In this document: positions 44,925-56,848 of the stretch, piece by piece
Layout: every line of letters starts with the position of its first letter
Position numbering within the stretch: the first letter of the stretch is position 1
Assembly (NCBI GenBank): GCA_033439765.1
Contig: JAULSN010000003.1
Location: 558,001-622,000, forward strand
DNA: 64,000 nt
Source: Lasiosphaeria ovina
Lineage: Eukaryota > Ascomycota > Sordariomycetes > Sordariales > Lasiosphaeriaceae
Direction: 5' to 3'
Translations under genes and position numbers: made by a program
Notes under the pieces: generated by a model
The model's input: only the letters and a program-made list of their open reading frames with translations
What the model was told of the DNA's origin: nothing
Database searches by the model: none

Positions 44925-46515
44925 ATGAGCGCAGTTCACAACTCAGCGTCAGCCATGGAGGACCTCGAGTTTGGAGAAAAGCCGGCGTCGCTCACAGAAG
45001 CCCCAACCCCGACATTACCGGACCACAGCAGCGGCGACACCTCGAACGCGACAGACCGCACCAGCGACGCCGTCCACCGGCAGCTAACCGACGCCACTTA
45101 ACCTCACCAGCCTAAAACCGACGACCTCGACCGCACGCACACGACCGCAAGCTCATACACGGCATCCTCACTGCCCCCCGGGCGCGAGATCGTCTTCGTC
45201 GCCGTCGTGTGCTGCGCGCAGCTGACCACGCAGGCCAGCCTCGGCCAGTCGCTGTCCATCGCGCACGTCATTGGGCGGAGCTACGGCGTGGCGCGCCCCG
45301 AGGACCTCGCGTGGTTTTTGGCCGCCTGGGGGATTTGTACGGTTACAAGCGCATGCTCGTTGTGGGGTATGCGTGGTTCGGCGTTTGGTCTATTGTTACG
45401 GGGCTGGCGGTGTACTCGGATGTGGTCATGTTTGATATTTGCCGTGCGTATTCCTTGTTGTTGTTTGTTGGGTGGTTGATTGAATGAACGACTTTGCTGA
45501 CGGCTTTTCTGCATTCAGGAGCGCTGCAGGCATCGGCCCCTCGATCCTGCTGCCTAACGGCCTCGCCATCCTCGGGTCGACCCGCCCGGCCCGCGCAAGC
45601 ACATGGTGTTTTCCATCTTTGGCGCCATGGCCCCGATTGGCGCTGCCATCGGAGCCGTCTTCGCCGCCCTCTTTTCCTTGGCCTGGTGGCCCTGGGCGTT
45701 TTGGTCATTTGTCCTCGCGCTCCTGTTCTTCGCGGGCCCGGCATATGTGGCTGTCCCGTCGCCGCCGACTCGGCCGTCGCATGTGGGGGATGCGGGTGGC
45801 ATCTTGTCCGCACTGGAGCGCATTGATCTTGTTAGTGCTTTGATTGGTATCATTTCGTTGCTCCTCATCAATGTGGCTTGGGTATGTCCTTCTCTCCTCC
45901 TTTTTTCTTCTTTTGACTGCCCTCTGGCCCTTTTCTTTCAATACAGGACCAAGCGCCAATAGCTGGCTGGCAGGAGCCGTACGTATATATCCTACTCATC
46001 ATCGGCGTACTCCTCATCCCGGCATTCTTATACGTGGAGCTGTGCGTGGCCAAGTTTCCCCTGCTCCCGCTGGACGCGCTCAAGTTGTCCGACATCGGCT
46101 TCGTGCTGGGCTGTCTGGCGTGCGGCTGGGGCTGCTTCGGCATCTGGTTCTACTACCTGTGGCAGTTCCACCTCGAGCTGCGCGGCGCGTCGCCCCTGCT
46201 GGCCACGGCGTGAATCTGCCCTATCGATGTGTCGGGCGCCATGGCCGCCATCGCCACGGGGTTCCTGCTCAGCCGCATGGGACCGGCGTGGACAATGATG
46301 GCGGCCATGAGCGCTTTTTTCACCGGCATCCCGCTCATCGCCACCATGCCCATCGACCAGAAGTACTGGGCGCAGGCCTTTTGGTGCGTCTTGTTGATTA
46401 CCTGGGGCTGGCAGGCATGTGTTGGCTGTTGAGCCTGGTGTACCTGCTCCCCTTTCCTTCACTGCGTTCTCGACGTAAATCTCACTCTACGAGTGCAGAC
46501 GACCAAACTGCTTAA
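44925..46515 (+). pseudogene. Decayed MFS drug/H+ antiporter gene
   Basis: The start ATG at 44925 opens an acidic N-terminus that hits TAA at 45099. The same frame continues GREIVFVAVVCCAQLTTQAS and DLAWFLAA, then jumps frame to GDLYGYKRMLVVGYAWFGVW with the intervening membrane span and most of a conserved loop missing, a deletion of roughly 50 bp. After an intron, IGPSILLPNGLAILGS and MVFSIFGAMAPIGAAIGAVF appear in two frames. Further on come PLDALKLSDIGFVLGCLACG and then TGA at 46211 in frame before SGAMAAIATGFLLSRMGPAW. The last four or so spans are absent. The order matches DHA1/aminotriazole-resistance-type transporters. At least two stops, three frame changes and a 3' truncation make it non-functional. 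Confidence 0.82.
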
Positions 46516-46774
46516 ATAGTGTTTGCTAGCCATGTAATTAATAACAGCGGAGCTCATTTTTTAAAAGGATCTCTCGACACGTGCTTGGACAGAGGAAGGC
46601 AGCCATCAACCGGGCACACATGTGACATTTCGGTGCCCGACAAGCCCAAGCGCCCAAGCTGTCCGCGCTTCTGACATTTCAGCTAGGCTTGCCTTCCTTC
46701 CGGCCTCAATCTTTCTCATCCATCCTGAACTAGCACCAACCTAGAACTTACTTTCAACTACGACCACTATTAAA

Positions 46775-48473
46775 ATGACGAGCGAGCGGGTTCGCCGGGG
46801 GATAGAGCAGCTGTTCACAGAGGACAGGGCTTCTATATGCGCCCGGTGTTTTATTCTGCCAGGAAAGTTCTGTGTCGAGTACGGGTATATCCGAGCATCA
46901 GCTTCCCGTGGGTGCCCATCCTGTTTCGTCATACAAGAAGCCCTTGCAGTCTGGAAAAATTGGCTGAAACAAATACCGGATTCAATCAAAGTCATTGTTA
47001 TGCCTACCTGGCAAGCGCACCTTGGGGAGCGAGGCTTGACCCCGGGGAAAAGGGACGAATATTCCCCGCCATTTCACGTCATCACACTTAGGGATTGGAG
47101 AGCAGATCCCATAACCATCGAGATGTACTCATCCCACGAATCAACAACGCCATGAGGCCCGATCGGACACGAAATGTGTAGCACCGTGGAATCCGACTCG
47201 TCGTCAGATGCCTGCATGGGCTGAGCCCGGTCGTGGCTTCAAGAATGCCTCATATCTCATCCGCGTTGCCGCCAAGACAGTCCATTAACACCTCTGCTAC
47301 CGACAAGGGTCATCGGGTCCGGAGAAGGCATCTAACCACGCTTACACTAGTAGGTCGATGCTAGGAGATCGCGGCTGGTGTTTACAGGAACGCTTCCTCA
47401 GTCGCCGGATTGCACTACACGGAGGGCGAGATGGCGTTTGAGTGCAGGACAGGAGTCCAGTGCGAGTGCTCGCCGGTAACTGACCACGACGATGGCGGCA
47501 CTACTGGGCGGCTAGGCAGTGGGGAGGCATGAGGCTTACGGAAGATGACAATTGGTTGGACCTGGTTCAGGAGTTCGCAACGAGGAAGCTCTCAAATGAG
47601 TACGACACTCTGCCGGCACTTTCCGGGATTGCTGGCACTCACCTCGGCGGGGCCGGCGATTACGCCTGCGGGCTGTGGAAGTCCCGGTTCGTACAGCAGA
47701 TGACTTGGAGGGTTCAAGAAGAGACCCCTTATGCGAAACGCCGCCAAAATGGCTACGCACCCACATGGTCTTGAGCATCTATAAACGGCAAAATAAAGAA
47801 TGATATTGTGGTTCCTGTGCTGCAAGGTCAACACCAGTGGGCATCGGTTCTATGTTTCGACCTCGTCAAGACGACAGCGAACTCATACGGCCCCGCTACT
47901 GGATTAGTTACACTACGAGGGCCGATAGTAAGGGGCAGTCTTGACACTCGCTACGACAGTGTCATATTTGCTTATGAATCAGTTGGACCTTCTCAAATGC
48001 AGCTGGATTTCAAGCATGACGGAACTACAAAAGGGGAAGGTGCCAGATTTAATTACTTGGCAGATGTCAAGACACCGTATCCCCATGAGGATGGCCAGCT
48101 GCCGAGGTTTTTTTTTTTTTTTTGCCGTCGTTTGGTGTTGTGGCCCCGATAAGCTCGGGAGCGACCCGGTTTGTCTAGTGCTGAGGAAGATTTGCCGCGA
48201 CTCCTCTACGACGACGACATTTTGCCGTATTGGGTTGGCTTGGACGTTGTTGAAGCACCAGCATCCTCGGGCAGTGGATATGAGAAAAATGAGCGAATAC
48301 TTCAGTGTGGAGGACGTCCAAATCGAATAGAAAAACAAATAATGTTCCCGTTGAATCAAATTCCAGCACTCGGGAATTGCCCACCGGACTCGTTTGTGGT
48401 CCTTCACGGGTCTGCTAGGCTGAGGGGTCGACAGGTGATTGCGAGCCTGCGATGGTGCCGAAGGTGCATTTAG
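46775..48473 (+). pseudogene. Decayed HET-domain gene
   Basis: The opening frame (46775-47155) encodes MTSERVRRGIEQLFTEDR with CARC and GCPSC, the N-terminal Cys pattern of HET proteins. The central HET block (SYxWG) is not found. Further on, in shifted frames, GWCLQERFLSRRIA and LHYTEGEMAFECRTGVQCEC correspond to the W.LQER...F..DEM.WEC part of HET domains. WLDLVQEFATRKLSNEYDTL then PALSGIA follows. The conserved APSWSWAS becomes APTWS-stop at 47772 (TGG to TGA). A poly-T run near 48108-48122 and further frame changes follow. It is a clear relic; its age relative to the adjacent transposon nest is unknown. Confidence 0.75.
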
Positions 48474-48741
48474 GTCATGATTCGGACGTTCATACGCGTC
48501 TAACTACATAACAACGCGTAGGTTGTTAATACAGGCAGATGCAGACGACCTGTGATTACTTTTTTGCTCTTGCCGTCCAGGTCCGCTAGTCAGCAGAACT
48601 GTCGGCTCCTCTCCGCTTAATGACCTTCATCGCTGTTCTCAATTCCCGCGCCCAGTTTCGGATGAAGCTTCTCAACATCACGTTTTGTGAATACCCAACG
48701 ACAAATTATGACCACAGGTATTATCTTGTCCAAGATGACTA

Positions 48742-48782
48742 ACGTGTGTGATAAGCGAGCGCCGCAGACAAGCGAGCGCCGC
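48742..48782 (+). repeat. Left terminal inverted repeat of outer element
   Basis: Contains two direct copies of a motif ending AAGCGAGCGCCGC. TA lies at 48740-48741. Confidence 0.88.
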
Positions 48783-49278
48783 ACTTTTCACTACCCCACC
48801 ACATCTATCCTTAATTATATAACCATAATACTAGGAAATAACAATAACTGAATTAGAAATAGATGAATCAGACGATTCTACAGCCTCCTTACACGTACGT
48901 GCATTATGGCCAGGCTTACCATAGATACCACAGCACCGAATCTTCGTACGAGACCCCCCTATACCACCACCATTTTTTCGTATTTCCTGGGCTAACTGCT
49001 CACCCACAGCCTTCTAATCTAGTAGATCCTATATGTCACGGCAGGTGCGAAGGACATTTGGGTAGCCCTGATCGATCGCACGCTACACGACTCGAGCTGA
49101 CTAAGCAACCCCGCTATTGGTGGCCCGTGCCAAGTCCTGCCACGTGACCTACAAAACCTAGCCCACTTCTCCGCGTACCGCGTAGCCTTTTAGAACTTTC
49201 TTTTCTTTTTCTTTCCTTAGCTTTAGATTCTACGAATATAGCGATAATTGGTATAGCCCTATCTTATTAAATCGACTA

Positions 49279-49318
49279 ACGTGTGTGATAAGCGAGTCGG
49301 ACAGATAAGCGAGTCGGA
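49279..49318 (+). repeat. Left terminal inverted repeat, inner Fot1
   Basis: Two direct copies of GATAAGCGAGTCGGA separated by CA, preceded by ACGTGTGT. Likely transposase binding sites. Confidence 0.88.
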
Positions 49319-49377
49319 TACTTTTTGACGCGACGCGACCCTCCAACTTCTTTTTCTAATCCTACCACCAATTCACC

Positions 49378-50580
49378 ATGGATTCGCTTCCAACCGAATC
49401 TAGAATTATTCTAGCCCTCGAAGCTATCAAAAAAGACCCAAAGCTTAAGATTCGCCGTGCAGCCACGATCTACAATGTGCCACCATCAACCCTCTCTGAC
49501 CGATACGCCGGCAAACCTGCACGATGCGATATTCCAGTCAACTCACGGAAGCTTACGGATTTAGAGGAGAAAACAATTGTTCAATACATTATTGAGCTAT
49601 ATATACGCGCATTTCACCCCCGGCTTTCGTACGTGGAAGATATGGCCAACCGATTACTACGCGAACGCGACGCGCCCCCTATCGGCGTACGATGGGCTCA
49701 TAACTTCGTCAAGCGCTAGCCAGACCTTCGGACGCGTTTTACGCGTAAATACGACTACCAGAGGGCTAAATACGAAGATCCAAAGGTTATTCGGGAGTAG
49801 TTTGCCCTTATACATAATATTAAGGTCAAATACGGTATCCTTAACGACGATATCTATAATTTCGACGAGACTGGCTTTATGATGGGTATTATTATCGCCA
49901 CTATGGTAGTTACTACCTCAGATGGCCGTAGCAGGGCCAAACAGGCCCAGCCTGGCAATCGAGAGTGGGCTATAGTTATCCAAGGAGTAAATACTCTAGG
50001 CTGGGCTATCCCACCATTTATTATCTTAGCTAGGCAATATCACCTTACTAACTAGTATAAAGAATACAACCTCCCGGCCGACTGGCGTATCGTAATAACT
50101 AATAATGGCTGGACTACGAATAAGAAAGGTATGGATTGGATTCGGCACTTCGATTTCCATATAGCATCTCGTACAAAGGGTATATACCGGTTATTAATCC
50201 TTAATGGCCACGAAAGCTACTACTCTGAAGAATTCGACAATTATTATAAAGAGTATAACATTATTATACTTTATATACCTCCATACTCTTCACATATACT
50301 CTAGCCCTTAGATATTGGTTATTTTGGGCCGTTAAAGAAGGCATATAGCCGCCAAATTAAGTAGTTCATACGGATGAACATTATATATATTAGTAAGTTA
50401 GAGTTTCTTTATATATTCAGAGAGGCGTTTTTTGCTTCGATTATAGAAAAGAATATCCAGGGGGGTTTTGCCGGAGCTGGCCTTATGCCGTACGACCCAG
50501 AAAGGGTGATATCTAAGTTAGATATGCGTATTCGGACCCCAATACCCCTTACCTCAAGCCCAACTACCGTACTACTATAG
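49378..50580 (+). pseudogene. Fot1-like transposase (several in-frame TAG stops)
   Basis: The ATG at 49378 opens an intact 113-codon stretch: a helix-turn-helix (RRAATIYNVPPSTLSDRYAG) and the CENP-B-like second DNA-binding half (HPRLSYVEDMANRLLRERDA). It stops at TAG, and the same frame continues with stops at former Gln/Trp positions. The catalytic domain is visible: first Asp in IYNFDETGFMMG, then a second site reading LLILNGHESY where Asp is usual, and the LxPLDIGYFGPLKKAY block. The C-terminal AGLMPYDPERV is also present. Stops are all TAG, as RIP would produce from CAG and TGG. It is not expected to move on its own. Confidence 0.85.
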
Positions 50581-51100
50581 GTCTCTCAAACGCCATACAA
50601 CCCTCAAGAGGCCACCTTACAGTTAGCGTTTATCAAAACTCGAATTTCCAACTATTAGAGCAGCTCTCTAACCTCGATACTAACTACTATAGATCGATTA
50701 GCTAAAGGTACGATGGCTGTAATGCACGAGGTGGCTCTTCTCCGTATAGAGGTCTCTATACTACGAAAGGCCAATAAGGGGCTTAGTAAGCGACGGAGAG
50801 CTAAAAAAACACGTATGCGGCTTGGAGGGTCACTTACTATATAAGAGGTATAGGATTTACTGGATTAGAAGGCTATGGGTGAGCAGTTAGCTCAGGAAAT
50901 ACGACACAATGGTGGTGGTGCAGGGGGGTCTCGTTTGAAGGTTCGGTATTGTGGCGTGTATGGCCAGCCTGGCCATAATATACGTACGTATAAGGAGGCT
51001 GCAGAATCTTCTAATTCATCTATTTCTAATTCAGTTATTGTTATTTCCTAGTATTGTGGTTGTATAATTGAGGATTGTTATAGTAAGGTAGTAGAAAGTG

Positions 51101-51140
51101 TCCGACTCGCTTATCTGTCCGACTCGCTTATTACACACGT
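51101..51140 (-). repeat. Right terminal inverted repeat, inner Fot1
   Basis: Inverted copy of 49279-49318 with one difference (GTAATAAGC for GTGATAAGC). Confidence 0.88.
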
Positions 51141-54100
51141 TATACGGTAATAATCTAAAGCTCATAACCTATTACCTAGGAAGGCCTTAAAGAATATCCT
51201 ACCGAAGATTTGTTTGTTTTCGTTAAAATCTACTACCGTCGTAAAGAAGGGTACGTACTAGTTATATAAGACTAGAACCTAGGCGACCGTACGGAAGGAA
51301 TCGTACTAAGCGGTATAAACCTACGGGGAAGTCCCTATATAATCGAGGGAATGTCTATTATCGGTTTAGATTACTCTATAGAAGAGAACCTCTAGCGGGC
51401 CCTCGAGGAGGTCGCCTACTAATAGGATAACTTTATTAAAGCCTAGCCGTATAAGATCTCTAATACTATTCTCTCCTAGTTAGTCCGTAAATACGAGACT
51501 TTGGCTCGTACTATAAGAACTATATTAGTAAGAGCTCCTACGATAACGATTCGCGACCCCGTTCTAGGAATAAGTAAGGCCGAAATTAATCGAGAAGTCT
51601 ATAACTAGACTATCCTCCCGGAGATCGCTAAAGTATAGTTTAATCTAACTCTCGAGGACCTTAAGGGTGATTTCTAGTAGAAGATTACTAATATAGCTAC
51701 TATATTCGTTAAACGCGGAAAGAAGGGACCCGCTATACTATTCCGAACGCTCCTCCCGGAGAATAAGGACCTAACCTTTAAGGGGCTAATAGATATAAAG
51801 GATTTTAAGTATAAGGCGTTATATAATCCCGACGAGCTCTAGCGTAAAATAAAATTACGAATAATTATAATATATACGCTCTATAGGTAGGTAATATAGC
51901 TATACGATATCGCTTATAACTAGTTAACCATAATCCGAAATATCCGCTTATAGGCCGACCGCTTCCTAATAGATAGACTAGCCCTAAACGCCCTCGCCTC
52001 TATAGAAGACGACTTACTAGAGAATACGTAGGTAGCCCTTAAGGATCGGGACCGTACTATATAGAGAATATAGGAATATATCGATAGCCTGAACCGTACT
52101 ATCGTTACCGATATACTCTCTTAATATAGCTCGTAGTATTTAACCCCGGCCTCTAGTAATTTATAGCCCCGCTAAAGTACGAAGATAGTAGACCCTCCTC
52201 TTTTCTATAATAATAATACTAAGGATATAATTACTTTTAATATTTAGATTTATCAAATAGAGAATAAGCTATAGATTAACGCCGATTATTATAAGATAGA
52301 CTATATATATTAGACCTATATTAAACTCCGCTTAATAGGTAATACCTCCTTATAATTAGAACCGTATTTGGAGGACGCCTATCTTAACTAAATTAAGACC
52401 GTAAAAGACTTATTAGCCTAGTTTAAGAATAAGTACCGTAATATAAATCGCGAAGAGGAGGCTCTAGAGGAGTTTAATAATCTTTATATATTACTTAGAG
52501 ATAATTATTACGAGTTCCGGAATAAGTTTATTTATCTAATAAGCTAATACTACCGCCCCCGATCCGAGTAGAAGAAGGAGTTTAAGCGCCGCCTTACTCC
52601 TACTATATAAGATAAATTAATATATAAATATATTAATAAAACCGTCGACTTTAAGAAGTACGCTAAGATTGGAGCCGAGTTTACGCTAAATATAAAGCTT
52701 ACCTAGAAGGTATAATAGGCTAATAAAGCTAAGGTAGAGAAGCCTACTATTAGCGGCGTTAATAGTAGCTCTAGAAGTAGTTAGGGCGTACCTCGATATA
52801 ACCCCTAAGGTAGTAACGGAACTAATAGCTAACCTACGCCCCCCGTACTTACGAATCCTAACCGGAACCCCCCTCACGCCTTAGCCGGAGAGCTTAAGAA
52901 GCTATACCTAGAGAAGTAATACTTTACTTACCGGGAATAGGGCTATACTACTCGGGATTATCCTTAGAAGAATATCGCCCCTATCGCTAGTAAGGATCGA
53001 GTTTAGGAAATCGTAGATCGTTATATATAGTACGACTCCCGCTATAGATCTAGAACTAAGATATAGCTTATAAGCCCCGCCGCTAAGGGAATAGACGTAG
53101 ATCCGAAAAACTAGTAACCCTAGGGTAAGTAGACTCCCTCCTAGGGACCGAGTCGGTATATATAATAGGGGCTATAAGTAAGAAAGAACTAGGATTACTC
53201 TCTAAATATCTAGGAGGGTAAGCCTTTATTATTAGTTATACTCTAGTAAATAATAGACTTTCCTTAATTATAAATAATATACTCGTCGACTTTAGAATAA
53301 ACGGATACCTCTTTATTAATTAAATATTCGTATAGTAATTATATAAAGTAATATAAGCTAAATCGACGATCGACCCTTATATATAAGAAGTAGGAGGGTT
53401 CGATAATAAATCCCGTTAAAAAATCGATATACTCTTAAGCGCTAACTTTATTATATAGAACTATACGATTAAAGAAGAACGCTTTATCGAAATTAATTAT
53501 ATTTATAAAGTTATAATTAGCCGGAAGTAGCTAGATTATTATAATATCTTAATTAATATAAAATACCGCTACCTTCTATTCCTAAAGAGTTAGGAACTCG
53601 ATCTAAATTAGTAGAATACTATTCTTATAAACTAGTCTTTAGTAGCCTCCGTCCTTAATATAGATTATTAATAGGACGCCTATCGATAGAACGAGCTCCT
53701 AGAAAAAGAGGATAAGCGTCGCCGAGACGGTCGGCTTATATAGGCTTATATAAACGAGCTCGAACGCTAGAACTAGAATAACTTTATAATTTATAATCCT
53801 AAGGAAGAACTTACCCTAATAAGAGCTACTCCGAGTTTTAAACCTACCTTCCTCTAGAGGTTAGTATAATAGGTTAACGGTAATTATATTAAGCGAGAAT
53901 ATAACCGTATAGAGAGAGAACTTAATTTATTATAGAAGGAGTAGCTAGGGAAACTAGAACCCGAAGAATAGAAGAAGAAGCCCTTATACCCTAAACGGGA
54001 CGCGCGAGGTCCTTATTATATATAATACGATAGGATTAGCTAATACTAAGAGTACCCTACTAAGATGGCTATACTAAGTAAAACGGCCTTCCGACTCTTA

Positions 54101-55503
54101 TATAAAGGGGAATAAGTCGAGGTTATAACTCTTAACGAGCTCGATAAGTGAATTAATAAGCTTAAAACTACTAGTCTAGAAGAAGATAATAATATACTAT
54201 ATAAAAAAATTATTACCGAGTTACTATCCTTATATTACGACTTCCTAAACGTCTTTAATAAAGTCTAATTAGATATCCTCGTACCTTAATATGACTTAAT
54301 CGATTATTAAATTAGGTTATTACCTAAGAAGAAGCTAGAGGACTTAGGATATAGCCTATTATATAAGATATCTCTTAAGGAACTAGAGGTATACTAGGAA
54401 TATATTACTAATACCCTTAGAAAAGGTTTTATCTAAATAAGTAGTACGCTATAAGCCGCCCCTATCCTCTTCGTTAGAAAGGGTAATAATAGTCTACGCT
54501 TCTACGTAGACTATTATAAGCTAAACGCCTTAATAGAAAAAGACCGAATACCTTTACCTCTAATTAACGAGATACTTAGTCGTATTAGTAAGGCCCGTAT
54601 CTTTATAAAGATCGATATCCGCTAAGTATTTTATAGAATTTATATATACCTAGACGACGAGTAATTAACGACGTTTCGTACCCGTTATAGGACCTTTAAC
54701 TATAAGGTTATACCCTTTAGCCTTACTAATAGTCTAATAATATTTTAACGTTTTATTAATAATTCTTTAATAAGCTACCTCGACGACTTTTATAGCGCTT
54801 ACCTTAATAATATCTTAGTCTATTTAAACTCCGAGGAAGAGTACGTTTATTATATACGACTTATCTTATAACGACTATAGGAGGCTAGCCTATAGGCCGA
54901 TATTAATAAGTACGAATTTTATATAAAGGAAACTAAGTATTTAAGCTTTATTATTAGAGTCGATAGAGTATTAGTCGATCCCTCTAAAACGGATATTATA
55001 CGAGACTAGCTAGAGTTAAACGATCTAAGGGGAGTATAATCCTTCCTTAAATTCTATAATTTCTACCGCCGATTCGTTCGTAATTATAGTTAGGTTACGA
55101 AGCTACTAATAGCTCTAATGAAGAAAGGGGAAGTATTTGAATAGAGCGACGATTACTAATTAGCCTTTAATAAGTTAAAAGCCCGTCTAATATTAATACC
55201 GGTCCTAAAGTACTTCGAATATAGTCGGGAAACCCGTATTAAGACCGACTCCTTAGGAGGGGTAGTTACTAGAGTTTTAAACTAGAAATATAAAGACGAG
55301 TAATACCCGGTAGCCTTTTATTCTAAAATAATAAAGGGGGCCGAACTTAACTACTTTATCTATAATAAGGAGTTATTAACGATTATCCGATCTCTTTAAT
55401 ATTAGCGGAACGAGCTAATAGGCCTATAGTACGAAAAGCTATTTATTATCTTCTCGGATAATAATATATTTAAGTACTTTATAACTAAATAACGGCTTAA
55501 TAT

Positions 55504-56252
55504 TGTTGAACTACGTTCCTGTATAGGCCTGAACTCAGCACCTATACAGGGTGCGCAGGGCAGCAGGCGCAGCGGAAGCAAGGCGTGTAGCGTATATCGG
55601 GAACCAAGTGCAGGGTAGGTCGATCAAGTGCAGGGTAGACTGTAGGGAGCTGTGCCCTACGGTCCGATACAACAGTGCTTCTGCAAGGCACTGAGGGAAG
55701 CAGGCTGACTGACTACAGGTCTGTAGAACTCTGCTACAGGCCTGCCACTCAGACTGTGAGGACTCTGCTCAGCAGTCTACCTCGTAGGCTGTAGGGGACT
55801 CTGCCCTACAGTCAGGGTCTTCGGGACCAACTGTGGGTGCTGAAGAAGACAGAGAAGAGTTGTATTATAGAAGAAGTATAGTACAAAGAGTGGTGAGTGC
55901 AGTGCTTACTTGTTGCTTTCTTTTATACTCATAATAAGAGGCTTGCTTGCTTAAGGAAATCTATCTAAGAGAAAGGACAGGTCTATATAGACCTAAGGTG
56001 GGCTCTCTAGAAGGTTCTAGAGGCCTACAGGCTTCGTAGATAGCTCTGTATTCTATAGTCTTCTAGTGGGCTTGTCTTACGTGTGCCAAGACGTATAGGG
56101 GTTTCGAGAGGGTGCTGTGGGGCAAAGTAAACAATCTAGGTATAGCGCCCTCAGCACCACACAATAGCCACAACACTCACAACTCCAACACAGCTACTAC
56201 AGTGCCCTGCACTTCAGGACCTACAACCCTAGTAACTAGCCATACTTGAACA
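55504..56252. mobile_element. 749-bp TG...CA block, solo-LTR-like, with a hairpin array
   Basis: It begins TGTTGAAC and ends TTGAACA, where similarity to the outer Fot1 transposase resumes at 56253. Composition changes sharply at 55504: GC rises, CAG and TGG are frequent, and TAG excess disappears, so this DNA escaped RIP. It has no long open frame. A 749-bp TG...CA unit fits a solo LTR or a non-autonomous element. No 5-bp target duplication is found (AATAT left, GTAGT right), which suggests a deletion or recombination joined it to its present neighbours. Confidence 0.55.
55518..55813. repeat. Array of five short hairpins
   Basis: Five inverted repeats: CCTGTATAGG/CCTATACAGG (55518-55550, perfect 10-bp stem); CTGTAGGG/CCCTACGG (55640-55662); CAGGTCTGTAG/CTACAGGCCTG (55716-55744, loop AACTCTG); AGACTGTGAG/CTCAGCAGTCT (55751-55778, loop GACTCTG, one bulge); GGCTGTAGGG/CCCTACAGTC (55787-55813, loop GACTCTG). 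Stems differ in sequence but share loop RACTCTG in the last three, and mismatches are mostly G-T wobbles. Confidence 0.75.
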
Positions 56253-56791
56253 GTAGTAACTACTATAGTAGTAATAATAATACTTATTATAAAGCTAGTC
56301 TCGTCGAAATTATAGATATCGTCGTTAAGGATACCGTATTTAACCTTAATATTATATATAAGGGTAAACCACTTACGAATAATCGTTAGATCTTCGTATT
56401 TAGCCCTCTAGTAGTCGTATTTACGTATAAAACGCGTCCGAAGGTCTGGCTAGCGTTTAACGAAGTTATAAGCCTAGCGTTTGCCGATAGGGGGCGCGTT
56501 ACGTTCGCGTAGTAATCGGTTAGCCATATCTTCCACGTAATAAAGCCGAGGATGGAATACGCGTAAATAGAGCTTAGTTATATATCGAATAATCGTTTAC
56601 TCCTCTAAATCCATAAGCTTACGCGAGTTGGCTGGAATATCGCATCGTATAGGTATACCGGTAAGTCGACGGCGAATAGTTCTATTATTAACCTTGTAGA
56701 TTTTCGCTACGGTTCGTTTACTTAGCTTTTTGTTATTTTTAACAGCTTCGGCGGCCAGAATTACTCTGGCTTCTTTGGAGATGGAAGCCAT
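56253..56791 (-). pseudogene. 5' fragment of the outer Fot1-like transposase
   Basis: The minus-strand ATG at 56791 encodes MASISKEARVILAAEAVKNN, a helix-turn-helix part (KRTVAKIYKVNNRTIRRRLT) and CDIPANSRKLMDLEE before TAA. In the same frame after the stop, HPRLYYVEDMANRLLRERNA and DDIYNFDET can be read up to the junction at 56253. The rest of the gene is missing. The DNA-binding half differs markedly from the inner copy, while the following part is nearly the same. Confidence 0.8.
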
Positions 56792-56848
56792 GGTTTTTGG
56801 TTGAGAAATGGAGTGTTGAAGCTGGGGGGTCGCGACGCGTCAAAAAGT

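Larger units (their letters stand above)
49279..51140 (+). mobile_element. Inner Fot1/pogo-like DNA transposon
   Basis: A 1,862-bp element with 40-bp terminal inverted repeats (49279-49318, 51101-51140) and a TA duplication at 49277-49278 and 51141-51142. It lies inside the gypsy 5' region. Length, TA target site and a single transposase frame fit the Fot1 group of the Tc1/mariner superfamily. It is less mutated than the surrounding gypsy sequence. Confidence 0.9.
49034..55503 (+). mobile_element. RIP-degraded Ty3/gypsy retrotransposon, truncated, containing an inner Fot1 copy
   Basis: It begins with TGTCACGG at the exact point where similarity to the Fot1 tail stops, as expected for an LTR start. 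After the inner Fot1 (49279-51140) come gag-like sequence, a zinc-knuckle relic near 52911 in which the Cys and His positions read Tyr, and reverse transcriptase from about 54430 ([20 protein letters not shown]; the catalytic YLDD block reads YLNN near 54797). RNase H follows (VAFYSKIIKGAELNYF near 55310). The element stops there: no integrase or 3' LTR is found. Nearly every Gln and Trp codon position reads TAG and the DNA is strongly TA-rich, the signature of C-to-T change on both strands at CpA. Confidence 0.82.
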
